From NCBI GenBank assembly GCA_036937835.1, contig CM072869.1, forward strand, positions 8,902,001 to 8,966,000: DNA of 64,000 nucleotides. Reading direction: 5' to 3'. The DNA is from Pampus argenteus. Taxonomy: Eukaryota; Chordata; Actinopteri; Scombriformes; Stromateidae. The notes under the pieces were generated by a model, which searched no databases, was not told the DNA's origin, and saw only the letters and a program-made list of their open reading frames with translations. The position numbers were made by a program, and so were the translations under genes. The number at the start of each line of letters is the position of its first letter. Within the stretch, counting starts at the first letter, position 1. Below are positions 12,201 to 21,575 of this stretch, one piece after another.

Positions 12201-14806
12201 CTCATGTTTTTACTTTTGATTAACACACATTGAACAGGCTGTTGAACATTTTATTATATATAGTACATAGGTAGTATGTTAAACCAACTATATTGAGTTA
12301 TTTTTACAGCCAGTGACTGCCCATCAAACAAAGTTTACCAGCCATGTGGTCCTGCAGAACAGCCAACCTGTGAAGACAAGTAGGTTTCAACAAAAATTAA
12401 TTGTCTTCATATTAAGGTTTATTGTGCACATTTTTCCTAAGATTCATATGGAATCATAATGGACAATGGCAACAAATATTTCTTGAAAACAAATTTGTGG
12501 TGATGAGTGGAGTAGAATACAATATATCAAATCCATTTTTGTTCTTGATTATTGCATTTTACAGTTATAATGAACCAACCATGAACTTCACAATTGAGGG
12601 CTGCTTTTGTCCTGATGGAATGAAACTCTTCAGCAAAGAGTCCAGGATATGTGTTGATAAGTGTGGTGAGTGTTGTGTATATCCTCTCGTCTTATCATTA
12701 AGTTGATTATATCATATCACTCATTAAGTCCTATGGAACTGCTAATTTTTCACAATGCTTATTTTAAACAGGATGTCTTGATCCTGATAACATTCCACGT
12801 GAGGTGAGCAAAGTCTTCTCATTGCTCAGTCCAATTCAACCAACCTGCATCGTTTACTGATTCCAAGAGACAATTTAGTCACTACTTTGGTTTAATCTTT
12901 CAGATCAATGAAAGGTTTGAGTACAAATGTCAAAACTGTATCTGTGAGGAGTCCACCAAGACTGTGAATTGCAAGCCTAAGGCATGCCCGACATCACATA
13001 TAACACAGTGCATTGATCCAGGTTTTGCTCTTGTCAACCGAACAAATCCATCAGACCCCTGCTGTTCTGAACTTATCTGTGGTAAGAGATGTTCAGAATG
13101 TTTTCAGAGTGCTATATAGTTATATTGATTCTTAAAGATGTCTGTTAACTATTAATATCACCATTAATATCATCTCCACAGAATGTCAATTCAACACTTG
13201 CCCAGTCAACATCATGACATGTGCAGCTGGACATCAGCTTATCGTTAATGTTCCAGAGGGAAAATGCTGTCCAGAACACACATGTGGTGAGTGCTTGAAT
13301 TCACATTTTGAATTCATTAGAAAATGAATGACAATAGTGACAATTTAGCATGATTTTCAATGACTTGCCTCGTCTTATTCAATTCTAGAGCCTAAAAGAG
13401 TTTGTGTCCACAAAGACATTGAATACCAGGTAAATAAGTTGTTGAAAGAGTTTTTTACATAATTTATTAAAATATCACTTTTGTCTTTCAGTTATTTCTG
13501 CTGCACTTTAAGTTCTATATGGCTAAAAACTGAACACATTTCCTCTTTATTTGCTAGCCTGGTGCTTCAGTTCCTGGGAATGCATGTCAGGATTGTACCT
13601 GCATCAATGAGGTGGACCCCAGGTCCGGTCTATTCAAAATAACTTGTGACTTTCAGCAATGTGAAGTAAATTGTGACAAGGTATGAGAAATAACATTATT
13701 TTCATGTACATAAAATATACAAGGGTGAACTCATAAAACTGGATTTGGCAACTCATTCCTCTCTTTTTCATAGGGTTATGAATATGTGATGAGGAATTCA
13801 GATAAATGCTGTGGAAGTTGTGTTCAGACACACTGTATCTTAAATATTAATGATACCAAACAATACATGAAGGTAAGTTGGATCATTTATGTTGACTGTG
13901 ACTTTACATGCTCATGTTTAATAGCCGAAAGTTTTTCAGTATTGTGATATATGCATGTGCGTCTGCTCTTCAGCAAGGAGAAACCTGGTCACCACCTAGG
14001 AATAAGTGTGAGTTTTACACCTGTGTTAAGAGTGGTGAGACTTTCACAACCATTAGTTCACACATTGTCTGCCCGCCATTCCAGGAGAACAACTGCCAAC
14101 CTGTAAGTTATAGATAGATCGATATACTTTATTAATCCCAACACTGGGAAATTAACTTTGACTTTCAACAAATTCATCTGAAACTTGTGATGCCCCCCCC
14201 CCCTCCTTAGGATACAATTCAAACTGCAGCAAATGGCTGTTGTAAAATCTGTAAGTATTTGTGACTTTGTGACATTTTCTTTACATTTGAATAGAAGGTA
14301 AATACATAATAGAAGTTAATTGTGTGCCTATTTTGAAAAGGTGTGGAGAGGGAGAAGGCCTGCAAGTTAGATTCCATGAAAACCTACATTAAGCACAAGG
14401 GCTGTCAGTCTGAAGTGGAGGTAGATCTTCCATATTGTGAAGGATCCTGCAACACTTTCAGCAGGTAAGGATGATGATATATGAGTCACAAACTCATTAA
14501 AATGTAGAATGTCATGCTGTTAAAATTGCTTTGGCCTGGTTTGTAAATATTTCAAGTTACGTTATTTATTTTATTAATCCTGCCTCTGTTTTCTTCAGGT
14601 ACTCTGAAGCAGCAGGTACTATGCACCATTCTTGCTCCTGCTGTAAGGAGACACGTCACACCAATCGCACTGTTGACTTGCTTTGTCTGAATGGAGAAGT
14701 GGTTCCTCACACATACACCCATGTGGAAGAATGTGGCTGTAGCCACACAGACTGCGTCGCTGCAGGACAACCATCTCGCAAAAGGCGAAGCTTCAAAGTA
14801 GTGTAA
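1..14806 (+). CDS. muc2: Gene 1: MUC2-type gel-forming mucin, 3' part (5' end outside window)
   Basis: Secreted mucus-gel polymer. Exons read as 2-10612, 10711-10885, 10992-11239, 11376-11559, 11650-11860, 11965-12140, 12310-12379, 12565-12665, 12772-12803, 12904-13081, 13182-13286, 13389-13429, 13558-13680, 13774-13872, 13974-14102, 14211-14250, 14341-14464 and 14599-14806. All joins keep frame (4,284 codons plus stop in the window). Domain order is CysD/Thr-Pro repeats, VWD4 with GDPH, C8, TIL, VWC modules, then a cystine knot. The C-terminal module order and conserved stretches such as CNCTMA and WGDPHY match vertebrate MUC2 rather than MUC5. The signal peptide and D1-D3 lie upstream of the window. 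Every exon downstream of the repeat exon has the same length as its counterpart in gene 2. The polyadenylation signal follows about 100 bp after the stop. Confidence 0.9.
2..10612 (+). CDS. muc2: Gene 1 giant CysD/PTS exon
   Basis: One uninterrupted coding exon of at least 10.6 kb, frame +2, opening mid-CysD and ending with CPEWNVT before a GTAAGA donor at 10613. It is made of four CysD domains (1-214, 1202-1504, 4337-4639, 6644-6946) embedded in Thr/Pro-rich repeats that are the O-glycosylation scaffold. The frame continues to an in-frame stop at 10672 if unspliced, but paralogy with gene 2 and the donor place the end at 10612. The sense strand is strongly A/C-biased, which leaves long stop-free frames on the opposite strand. 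Confidence 0.9.
215..1201 (+). repeat. PTS minisatellite block A, gene 1
   Basis: 60-bp units coding 20 residues, consensus GPTTTTKSTTPPTEPPTTTQ. Variants include STGP and TESP units and a shortened KSTTQST unit. It separates CysD 1 and 2. Confidence 0.93.
1202..1504 (+). other. CysD (WxxW) domain 2, gene 1
   Basis: 101-residue Cys-rich module starting CIPTCEWTDW. The WTDW is the WxxW motif typical of mucin CysD domains. It differs from neighbouring copies by ICKDED in place of ICKEED. Confidence 0.93.
1505..4336 (+). repeat. PTS minisatellite block B, gene 1
   Basis: 2.8 kb of the same 60-bp (20-residue) Thr/Pro units between CysD 2 and 3, containing an 831-bp higher-order tandem duplication. 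Confidence 0.93.
1868..3529 (+). repeat. 831-bp higher-order tandem duplication
   Basis: Two adjacent 831-bp (277-codon) blocks, 1868-2698 and 2699-3529, are nearly base-identical, including the order of variant units (GAP, ERP, TESP, GPIT, TATQ, STGP). The start of a third copy runs to about 3635. The length is a multiple of three, so the frame is kept. Confidence 0.85.
4337..4639 (+). other. CysD (WxxW) domain 3, gene 1
   Basis: 101-residue CysD with the WTDW motif and the same Cys spacing. It is preceded by TFTTP where other copies read TSTTP. Confidence 0.93.
4640..6643 (+). repeat. PTS minisatellite block C, gene 1
   Basis: 2.0 kb of 60-bp Thr/Pro units between CysD 3 and 4. Its 3' half repeats the unit order of the 3' half of block B almost base for base. 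Confidence 0.92.
6644..6946 (+). other. CysD (WxxW) domain 4, gene 1
   Basis: 101-residue CysD with the WTDW motif. It is the last CysD of gene 1; about 3.6 kb of repeat follows before the VWD4 exons. Confidence 0.93.
6947..10578 (+). repeat. PTS minisatellite block D, gene 1
   Basis: 3.6 kb of 20-residue Thr/Pro units after the last CysD. From about 7950 a different unit with TEPHTTTEGP and STGPPTTTKGP predominates, interleaved with a non-canonical Ser/Val/Leu-containing island repeated five times. Confidence 0.92.
8453..10568 (+). repeat. Five-copy island within a higher-order PTS repeat
   Basis: A roughly 136-bp segment encoding a Thr/Ser/Val/Leu-rich island (contains TYSSAPSVLNTTLVATTLP) occurs at about 8453, 8978, 9383, 9908 and 10433. 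The periods are 525, 405, 525 and 525 bp. Each carries one NTT N-glycosylation sequon inside an otherwise O-glycan-type region. Copies differ by single bases such as LETP to LEIP. Confidence 0.88.
10711..11559 (+). CDS. muc2: Gene 1 exons for pre-VWD4 segment and VWD4
   Basis: Three exons (10711-10885, 10992-11239, 11376-11559). The first encodes a Cys-rich segment with LCNCTMARC and a closing CQHYACDC. The second begins VWD4 with GWGDPHY, the GDPH sequence at 11009-11020 that is autocatalytically cleaved in MUC2/MUC5AC by family knowledge, and YQGNCTYVL. The third finishes VWD4 with TVTLPY and FGNNTQGHCG. Phases 0/1, 1/0 and 0/1 join cleanly. Apparent open frames reading into the introns at 10886 and 11240 are not coding. 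Confidence 0.88.
11650..12803 (+). CDS. muc2: Gene 1 exons for C8 and TIL domains
   Basis: Exons 11650-11860, 11965-12140, 12310-12379, 12565-12665 and 12772-12803. They encode GTCNNNQADDC, a short Pro/Thr linker (PPVPPTTIPEPSP) and the C8 domain with CVFDSC and CAQAGVCLHWRNHTKLC. A TIL-like segment follows (CPSNKVYQPCGPAEQPTC, then GCFCPDGM) and the short DPDNIPRE exon. The Pro/Thr linker before C8 occurs at the equivalent place in vertebrate MUC2. Confidence 0.87.
12904..14250 (+). CDS. muc2: Gene 1 VWC-module exons
   Basis: Exons 12904-13081, 13182-13286, 13389-13429, 13558-13680, 13774-13872, 13974-14102 and 14211-14250. They encode von Willebrand C-type Cys-rich modules: CQNCICEE with CC near the end, then GASVPGNACQDCTC, a KCCGSCVQTHC segment, and QGETWSPPRNKCEFYTC. 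Intron phases agree throughout and every exon length equals that in gene 2. The intron before 14211 carries an 11-base C run just upstream of its acceptor. Confidence 0.87.
14193..14203 (+). repeat. C homopolymer before an acceptor, gene 1
   Basis: Run of 11 C in the intron upstream of the exon at 14211. The paralogous run in gene 2 is 21 C. Confidence 0.9.
14341..14806 (+). CDS. muc2: Gene 1 C-terminal cystine-knot exons and stop
   Basis: Exons 14341-14464 and 14599-14806 encode the C-terminal cystine knot. The knot Cys pattern includes KGCQSEVEVDLPYCEGSC, then HSCSCCKE and ECGCSHTDC, ending in a basic tail SRKRRSFKVV and stop. By family knowledge this domain forms disulfide-linked mucin dimers in the ER. 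The tail contains RKRR, a possible proprotein-convertase type site. Confidence 0.9.
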
Positions 14807-14907
14807 TTGAAAATTTGTATGGAAAGTTCTTCCCATATTGTCCTAACAATCATTACATATCTGACATTGTAATTGTCTTTATAGAGAGAATATTTATCAA
14901 TTGATCA

Positions 14908-14913
14908 AATAAA
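14908..14913 (+). promoter_or_regulatory. Polyadenylation signal, gene 1
   Basis: AATAAA 102 bp after the stop codon. It is conserved at the same position in gene 2. Confidence 0.7.
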
Positions 14914-17030
14914 AAGATGCATCTCTGTTCATGTCTTTTCTTTTCTATTGTCTTGTGCAAATTCAAAACACATGTTGGTGTCTGATCCATCCTGATCAAC
15001 AAATAACACACAGATCGCCAACATAAAATTAGAATTTCAGAGTGGCACCCAGAAACATCACACCAGACTTCAATGTCAAAATTCATTTAAAAAAAAAAAT
15101 CATGTTCAGAAAGACAATTTCCTTTAGCTATGAACTCCGTTTCCCCTCTTCATGAATAACAGCAAGACACAGACATCTTATGCATCTCTGGATTCTTTGG
15201 AGAGTGATATCAGTGTTTAATCTTTACCGAGTGAGAGCTCTAACCAAAACAACTGGCGACTGAAAGTCTGTGTCTGGAGAAGGTTGAGCAGCATCCTCCC
15301 TACATCAAGTGATGCATCTCCTAACAGAAACTAGTAGGCATAACCTTATTACAAACACATGGCAACGTGACCAACCATGACTAATGGTATGCAATGCAGC
15401 ATGCTGTTGCTGGATTTGTGACTTATGTTGGCATATTTTGGAAGCATTTTATTTTTAGTAAGACTTTTTTCATTCAATTCTGTTTTTGATTAGCAAGAGA
15501 GAAAATATCAAGGAAAAGAACTAAACTAAATGAATGTGATTATAAGAATTCCTTTAGATATTAAATATAAAATGTGTGTGAAATGTGACATAATTCACAA
15601 ATTATCAGCAAATTTTAGATTGAGATTTCACTTAATTATTCAGATGTGTTTACATACGCACAACGTATGCACTAGAGTTCAGTGCTAGGTAGTTAAGCCC
15701 ATTAGCAAACGCAAAGTATTACAGCTCATGAATGTAAAACATAACTGTGTAAACACTGATGATTTCTTCCCATGGTGCCGACATGAAAATCATTGACATA
15801 TGCACGTGCCCCCATCAGATGGGAGCAGGCATGTTGGCTTCTTCACTCTGCATACAACACAGAAAAAGCTTTAGTGATCAGCTCCTAAATACATACAGAT
15901 AAAGGAAAATTTAAAGTAGTCCACCACGGTAGGTATAAAGAGGTTAAGGTTTTATTATCAGTTTAAAAAGCAAAATTCATGTAACTTCCTAGTGTCGTAA
16001 CATTGTGCATCTGATGTCTGTAAAATTGTCACAGCACGGACTCACTGAGGATTAGTCTGGTGCAGGTTAATTTACTAAAATATAGTTAAACATGCAGGCT
16101 GTAGTTTTTCTTATATAATAGCACAATTAACAATCACTGCAAATGCACACATGCAAATGATTTTTGTGTGCACAAAACCTTTTCATATATGCATAAAATA
16201 TTTCTAAAGCTGCAAAACTGTATCATATATTCACAAACCGTTTCACAAGTTCAAAATAATAATGACCATTATTTGACTCCATATAAATGCTACTTGCTGT
16301 TTACTCATTATTTTAGCAGGGCGTCTTGGAAACAAAAGTGGAATATACTTTTAATTTGTATGCTCTCAAATAGCTATTCACATGGCAGCTCCTCCAAAGG
16401 CAAACTTGGTTTTGGACTACTCCCACAGGTGGACAGTTAATGATGAGGAAGGTCTATTCCTCAGTAACAGCATGTGTTGTGTTGATTCAGGGAGGACGGT
16501 CAATTTGCCAAACTACCCTGAGATAGTTTTGATTATAGGCAGGACTGTTTGAGATGTTGTCACTCAATATTGACACTATACTATTTAACTTTGACCGCTT
16601 GCTTGAAACAGCCTTAACCTGAACTGAAATTCACTCATGTGATTTAAACAAAGTAATGTGTCAGATTACAGCAGAGGCTTTAACTAAAATAAAAATTACA
16701 CAATTTTACTGCAGTAATTTTCTACAGAGAACCTCAAGTGTTTCTTTCTTTTTTCTTATTTCTTTTTTTTATGTGTCAAAACAGATTTGATTTATGGCTG
16801 AATGAAGAAGAATGAATGAACATGAAGAGCTTGTGGATTTTAAATTGACACTGTAGCTGGAGGATGACAGAAATCAAGGATGTAGTGCTATTTGCACATC
16901 CTGTGTTATTTATGATCCAATTTAAATATTTTAACATGTTCTCTTACCAAGTTAAACAACAGCAACTTTCCCATAATATACTTCACATGATATACTTTCC
17001 CATAATTATAAGATTTATTATTAATATAGG
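14914..17030. other. Intergenic sequence, gene 1 to LINE
   Basis: Homology to the gene 2 3' flank continues to about 15075 and then stops. The remainder is AT-rich; I recognise no coding exon, RNA gene or transposon in it. Short open frames here show no domain similarity. Confidence 0.6.
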
Positions 17031-17141
17031 GCAGCCATACCACCCTGAACATGCCCAATCTCGTCTGATCTTGGAAGCTAAGCAGGGTCGGGCCTGGTTA
17101 GTACTTGGATGGTAGACTGCCTGGGAATACCAGGTGCTGTA
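17031..17141 (+). pseudogene. 5S rRNA-like segment (head of a retroelement)
   Basis: About 111 bp closely resembling vertebrate 5S rRNA, from the GGCCATACCACC-equivalent region to the terminal GGTGCTGTA. The internal control regions, including AGCTAAGCAGGGTC and GGTTAGTACTTGGATGG, are recognisable. It lacks the first few bases, has several substitutions and no terminator T-run, and runs straight into LINE-like sequence. A 5S-derived pol III promoter head is therefore more likely than a functional 5S gene. 5S-headed SINEs (SINE3) are known in fish. Confidence 0.8.
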
Positions 17142-18955
17142 CCCCCTTCCCATGGGCCCACCACCCATAGGAGGGGTCTCAGGGGGGGAACGGTGCGAAG
17201 AGAGATGGGCGGCAGTCGGAGGCGGGGACCCTGGCAGTCCGACTCCCACTTGCAGAAGTCTGGGCTTCCCTGCTGAAGCTGCTGCCCCAGCGACCCGACC
17301 ACGGATAAGCGGAAGAAGACGAAACGAATTATTAAGCCAGAGCCAACCTGTCCGCTGGCATCCGGAAAGCCAAGCGCCAGTACACCAGCAGGGTCTCAGC
17401 TCACTTCAGTGAGAGCAGAGATACAAGAAGCCTGTGGCAGGGGATTAGGACCATCACGGACTATAAACCCCCACCACAGACCTGCGCTGATGACATCACC
17501 CTGCTGAATAACCTAAATAGCTTCTTCGCAAGGTTTGAAGCCAATCGGTCCACGGAGGATGCCATCTCGACGGCTCTCCATCCAGCCCTCACCCACCTTG
17601 ACAATAAAGACTCATATGTGAGAATGCTGTTCATCGACTTCAGTTCAGCATTCAACACCATTATCCCCCAGCAGCTGGTCTGCAAGCTGACAGACCTGGG
17701 CCTCAGCCCCTCCCTCTGCAACTGGCTGCTGGACTTCCTCACAGCCAGACCACAGCGTGTTCGGGTCGGCAGCAACACATCCGACACCGTTGTGCTGAGC
17801 ACGGGGGCGCCCAAAGGATGTGTGCTCAGCCCCCTGCTCTTCACCCTGCTGACCCATGACTGCACACCCCACCACAGCTCCAACCACATCATCAAGTTTG
17901 CGGACGACACGACAGTGGTGGGTCTCATCAGTAACAACGATGAGACCCACTACAGACAGGAGGTTTCCCAGCTGGCTACGTGGTGTCAGGACAACAATCT
18001 CTTCCTCAACGTGGGGAAAACGAAAGAGATCGTTGTCGACTTCAGGAGAAGCGTCACCCAGCCCCCCCAACCACTGACCATCAACGGTGCTGCTGTGGAG
18101 CAGGTGAGCAGCACCAAGTTCTTGGGGGTACACATCGCTGAGGACCTCTCCTGGAAGAGCAACACCACGGCTCTAATAAAGAAAGCCCAGCAGCGCCTCT
18201 ACTTCGTCCGTAAACTGAAGAAGTTTAAAGTCCCCACACCCATCACGCTCACCTTCTACAGAGGCGCCATTGAGAGCATCCTCAGCAGCTGCATCACGGT
18301 GTGGTTTGGAAGCTGCACTGCAGCCAACCGCAAGTCCCTGCAGCGCATCGTGAACACTGCTGAGAGGATCATTGGTGCCTCACTCCCGTCACTGCAGGAC
18401 ATCTACAACACCCGCCTCACCCGCAAAGCACTCCGCATTGTGGGTGAACCCTTCCATCCGGCCCACAAACTCTTCAGCCTCCTGCCTTCAGGAAGAAGGT
18501 TCCGCAGCATCCGGTCCGGCACCAACAGACTCAAAAACAGCTTTTTCCCCCAGGCTGTTAGGATGCTGAACTCTCTCCCCTCCCTACCCCCCACCCCCCC
18601 TGGACCTGGACTTTAACTCCACCCCCCACCCCCGACACAATTGGACAATCAACAAGCACAAAGACACTTTAAAAAGACACTTATAGTACATTGTTTACAT
18701 TATTTAATTATAATTATTCTGCACTTTCCGCACTAGTGTACTAACACCAGTTTACTTACATTTCATACACTTTACATATTTATTCTGTTATAATCTGCTT
18801 TTTATTTTATACTCATAGTTAGATTGTTGTGTTGTTAAATGTTAAATGTCATTTGTTGTTGTATGTCTGCGACACTGTGGACACTGAGCAAACGGTATCT
18901 CGTTTTCTTGTATGTGTACATATGGGAAAATGACAATAAAGTTGAGTTGAGTTGA
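17142..18955 (+). mobile_element. L2-like (CR1/L2 group) non-LTR retrotransposon fragment
   Basis: GC-rich block with a reverse transcriptase remnant ending in an AATAAA-like tract and a GTTGA microsatellite (18941-18955), a typical 3' end for this LINE group. An in-frame coding remnant runs from about 17459 to 18616. It carries LFIDFSSAFNTI, GAPKGCVLSPLL and the catalytic FADD at 17897-17908, then the C-terminal LINE domain ending SFFPQAVRMLNSLP. The endonuclease and the first RT motifs are missing: FFARFEA runs directly into NRSTEDA, which indicates an internal deletion. No target-site duplication was found. Confidence 0.85.
17459..18616 (+). pseudogene. LINE reverse transcriptase, 5'-truncated with internal deletion
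   Basis: Open frame of about 385 codons with the first available ATG at 17618. RT motifs from NRSTED through the YADD-type box (FADDTTVVG) and the thumb are intact, but the N-terminal fingers and the endonuclease are absent. It cannot encode a complete ORF2 and is not a host gene. Confidence 0.85.
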
Positions 18956-19750
18956 AAGTAGTGTGACAGGTATGTAATGCAGCGAAAAGCAAGGGTTTGG
19001 GGATGTGGGTGGTATTTAATGGGTATAGAAACATTTACCTTAAATACTGAAGCCATGAACCCAGGCAGAAGTAGATTAATTGAGTTATCAGATGACCTTG
19101 CTACGAAACAGCAACAAACTAGACTGATGCAAAAAGAGCAGTTCACAGTTTTGAAAGACATAACTCAGGTTTTGTTAAAAGCTTAACCACGTAGAGTCAC
19201 ACCTTTTAGGCTGTGGTTAATTGACATCCCCTTCAATATAGATACATATTATAAATAATATTTTTGATTGAGGCCTTGTAATTCAATGAATTGTATGCAT
19301 GTATGTATTATGTTTTTCTTTACATTCTGTTACTCTTTTAAAGTGCTATTAGTATTCTGTATATACTTATATACGTTTGTTTTTATATAGCATATAACTT
19401 TTTGTTAGTTGCATCTTGTAATTTTGAAAAGTTCAGTAAATATTGTACTGGCTTGATTAGAAGTATTTATTGAAAGCAATAAGTCATTTTCAAAGGGCAT
19501 GGGAAGAACAGGTGAGCACACCTGCCAACTGAACTTGAAACATATTTGTTTAATGGATTAGCTTGATGATTATTTAAGACAGAGATACTTCAATGTTGGA
19601 CTTGTGAAAGGCGTAAAATGTCTTGTTTACCATGTGTGACAAAAAACATGATGATGGGAGTAAACAAAATGAATAACCTCAATATTAAGGGCCATCAGCT
19701 CCAGTTTGACTTTTACCTGCTCTAGGGAAAGTGAGCCTGCAGAGGCAACA
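18956..19750. other. Intergenic sequence upstream of gene 2
   Basis: About 800 bp, AT-rich, between the LINE tail and the gene 2 start codon. It should contain the gene 2 promoter and 5' UTR. No coding exon recognised. Confidence 0.6.
19571..19578 (+). promoter_or_regulatory. Possible TATA-like element, gene 2
   Basis: TATTTAAG lies 180 bp upstream of the ATG and would imply a 5' UTR of about 150 nt. It is weak evidence based on motif and distance only. Confidence 0.25.
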
Positions 19751-19826
19751 ATGAAGTTGAGAATAGTGTGGTTGTGTGCACTACCTTTGTGTGCTATTAG
19801 TATCATCAATATTCAAGCCAGGCAAG
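19751..19826 (+). CDS. muc2: Gene 2 exon 1: signal peptide
   Basis: ATG at 19751 followed by a short basic start (MKLR) and a hydrophobic core rich in Leu, Cys, Ala and Ile, ending around QARQ. The GTAAAA donor at 19827 leaves phase 1, which joins exactly to the VWD1 exon at 20057. This is the only in-frame ATG that gives a leader and correct phase. Confidence 0.85.
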
Positions 19827-21528
19827 GTAAAACACTAAATATTTTTCTATGGAATTTGTAAAATTTGTCCAGTGCTTTTCAGATGGTAGAGGCATTGTTG
19901 TTATTAGTTATACTCAAAATCTAGTCAGAATATCTATAACTTTGCATGTCGTGTTATGGTGGTATAGACTCCGAAATGATCAGTTGCTATAATTTTTTGT
20001 TTTTCAAAATATTGTACTCATTGGCAAGACATTTTTCTCTCATTTTGCATCCCCAGTTCGCAACCATGTCAGCAGCATCTGCAGCACTTGGGGCAGAGAG
20101 CACTTCAAGACATTTGATGGTGATGTTTACCACTTTCCTGGTATGTGTGAATACAACCTGGTCTCCGACTGCCATGAATCCTACCAGGAGTTTTCAGTGC
20201 ACATGAAGAGGAAAGAGAATGATGGAAACCCTACGGTCAGTTATGTGGTGGTCACCATCAATGACCTTTCATTCCACCTCAACAAGAGCCAGGTCACTTT
20301 GAATGACCTACCGTGAGTAAAAAGCCATATAGCACAGTACTTCTTCTCATTCTTCTCTGATGTTTCATTTGATTAAGTTAAAATTCTGTCTTTCCCAGTG
20401 TCAAAATGCCATACTACAATGCTGGGGTACAAGTGGAAAGAAATGCTGTTTACATTAAGCTCCATTCCAAAGTTGGCATTACTGTTGTGTGGAATGGTGA
20501 TGATGCAGTCATGGTAAAAGTTCAAAATATGCTACACTTCATCTACTACACTTCATGTGTGACATAAAACAGATTGTTGTATCACATCGAACATTTTGGT
20601 CAGTATATCGTTCATAGTATGCCAGACGGACTGACTCAGTGTACTTGGTTATATATATATTAACATTGTTATCAAAACTGCAAAAACCCAAACTTGTAAT
20701 ACCTTGCTGTGTTGCATTGTCTATTTTAGGTAGAGCTGGATCGTGATTATGCTAATCGTACTTGTGGACTTTGTGGTGACTTCAATGGTGTTTCTGTCTA
20801 CAATGAGTTCAATGCTAATGGTTGGTTATTCAATTTATGTATTAATTAATTTGCATACAACACATACTCCATACTACCGGTACTGTATATTCAGTCTTTT
20901 ATTGTGTCTATGACATTCATCGCTATGAATATGATCACATGTAGGTCGCAAAATTAGCCCCATTGAGTTTGGCAATAAACATAAAGTCCATCGTCCAAAT
21001 GATGATTGTGAGGACCCCTACGAGGAGGAAGATGAACCACTACAGGAAGTGCCAGATTCTTGCAGGGAGTTTGTGAGTTTGTTATTCACCTAGTAGCAAT
21101 ATTGAATAATGTATTCAGCTATAAAGTAATTGTGTCTCCACTACCCTGTTATTCACTTTTAGGAAAACACCTGTAACCAGATGCTGCGTTCAGAGTCCTG
21201 GAGCTCCTGCACCAAACTGATTAATCCTAAGCCTTACATCCAGGCCTGCGTACAGGACATGTGTGGCTGCATCAACAGTACAAGTGACTTCTGTGTCTGC
21301 AGCACACTGTCTGAGTTCTCTCGACAGTGTTCCCATGCTGGAGGACAGCCTCCCAACTGGAGGACACCTCAGTTCTGTGGTAATGTTTTTCTGTTTCGCC
21401 ATCATCTTTACATGTGAATTCTGAAAGACTGAAATCAGCTCAATGACAGGAAATCAATGTTCCCACAAAAAAGGTTACTGATTTACTGTCAATGTGAATT
21501 TGTCATGCAGTTAAATGGTTTGAACTAG

Positions 21529-21575
<47 letters not shown>

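Noticed and set aside
14803..15086. Small open frames in the gene 1 3' UTR and flank
   Set aside because: Short, antisense and without features.
16168..16440. 90-codon open frame in the gene 1-gene 2 intergenic region
   Set aside because: AT-rich chance frame with no recognisable domain, leader or splice context.
17031..17141. Functional 5S rRNA gene
   Set aside because: It lacks the 5' end and a T-run terminator, has internal substitutions and continues into LINE sequence.
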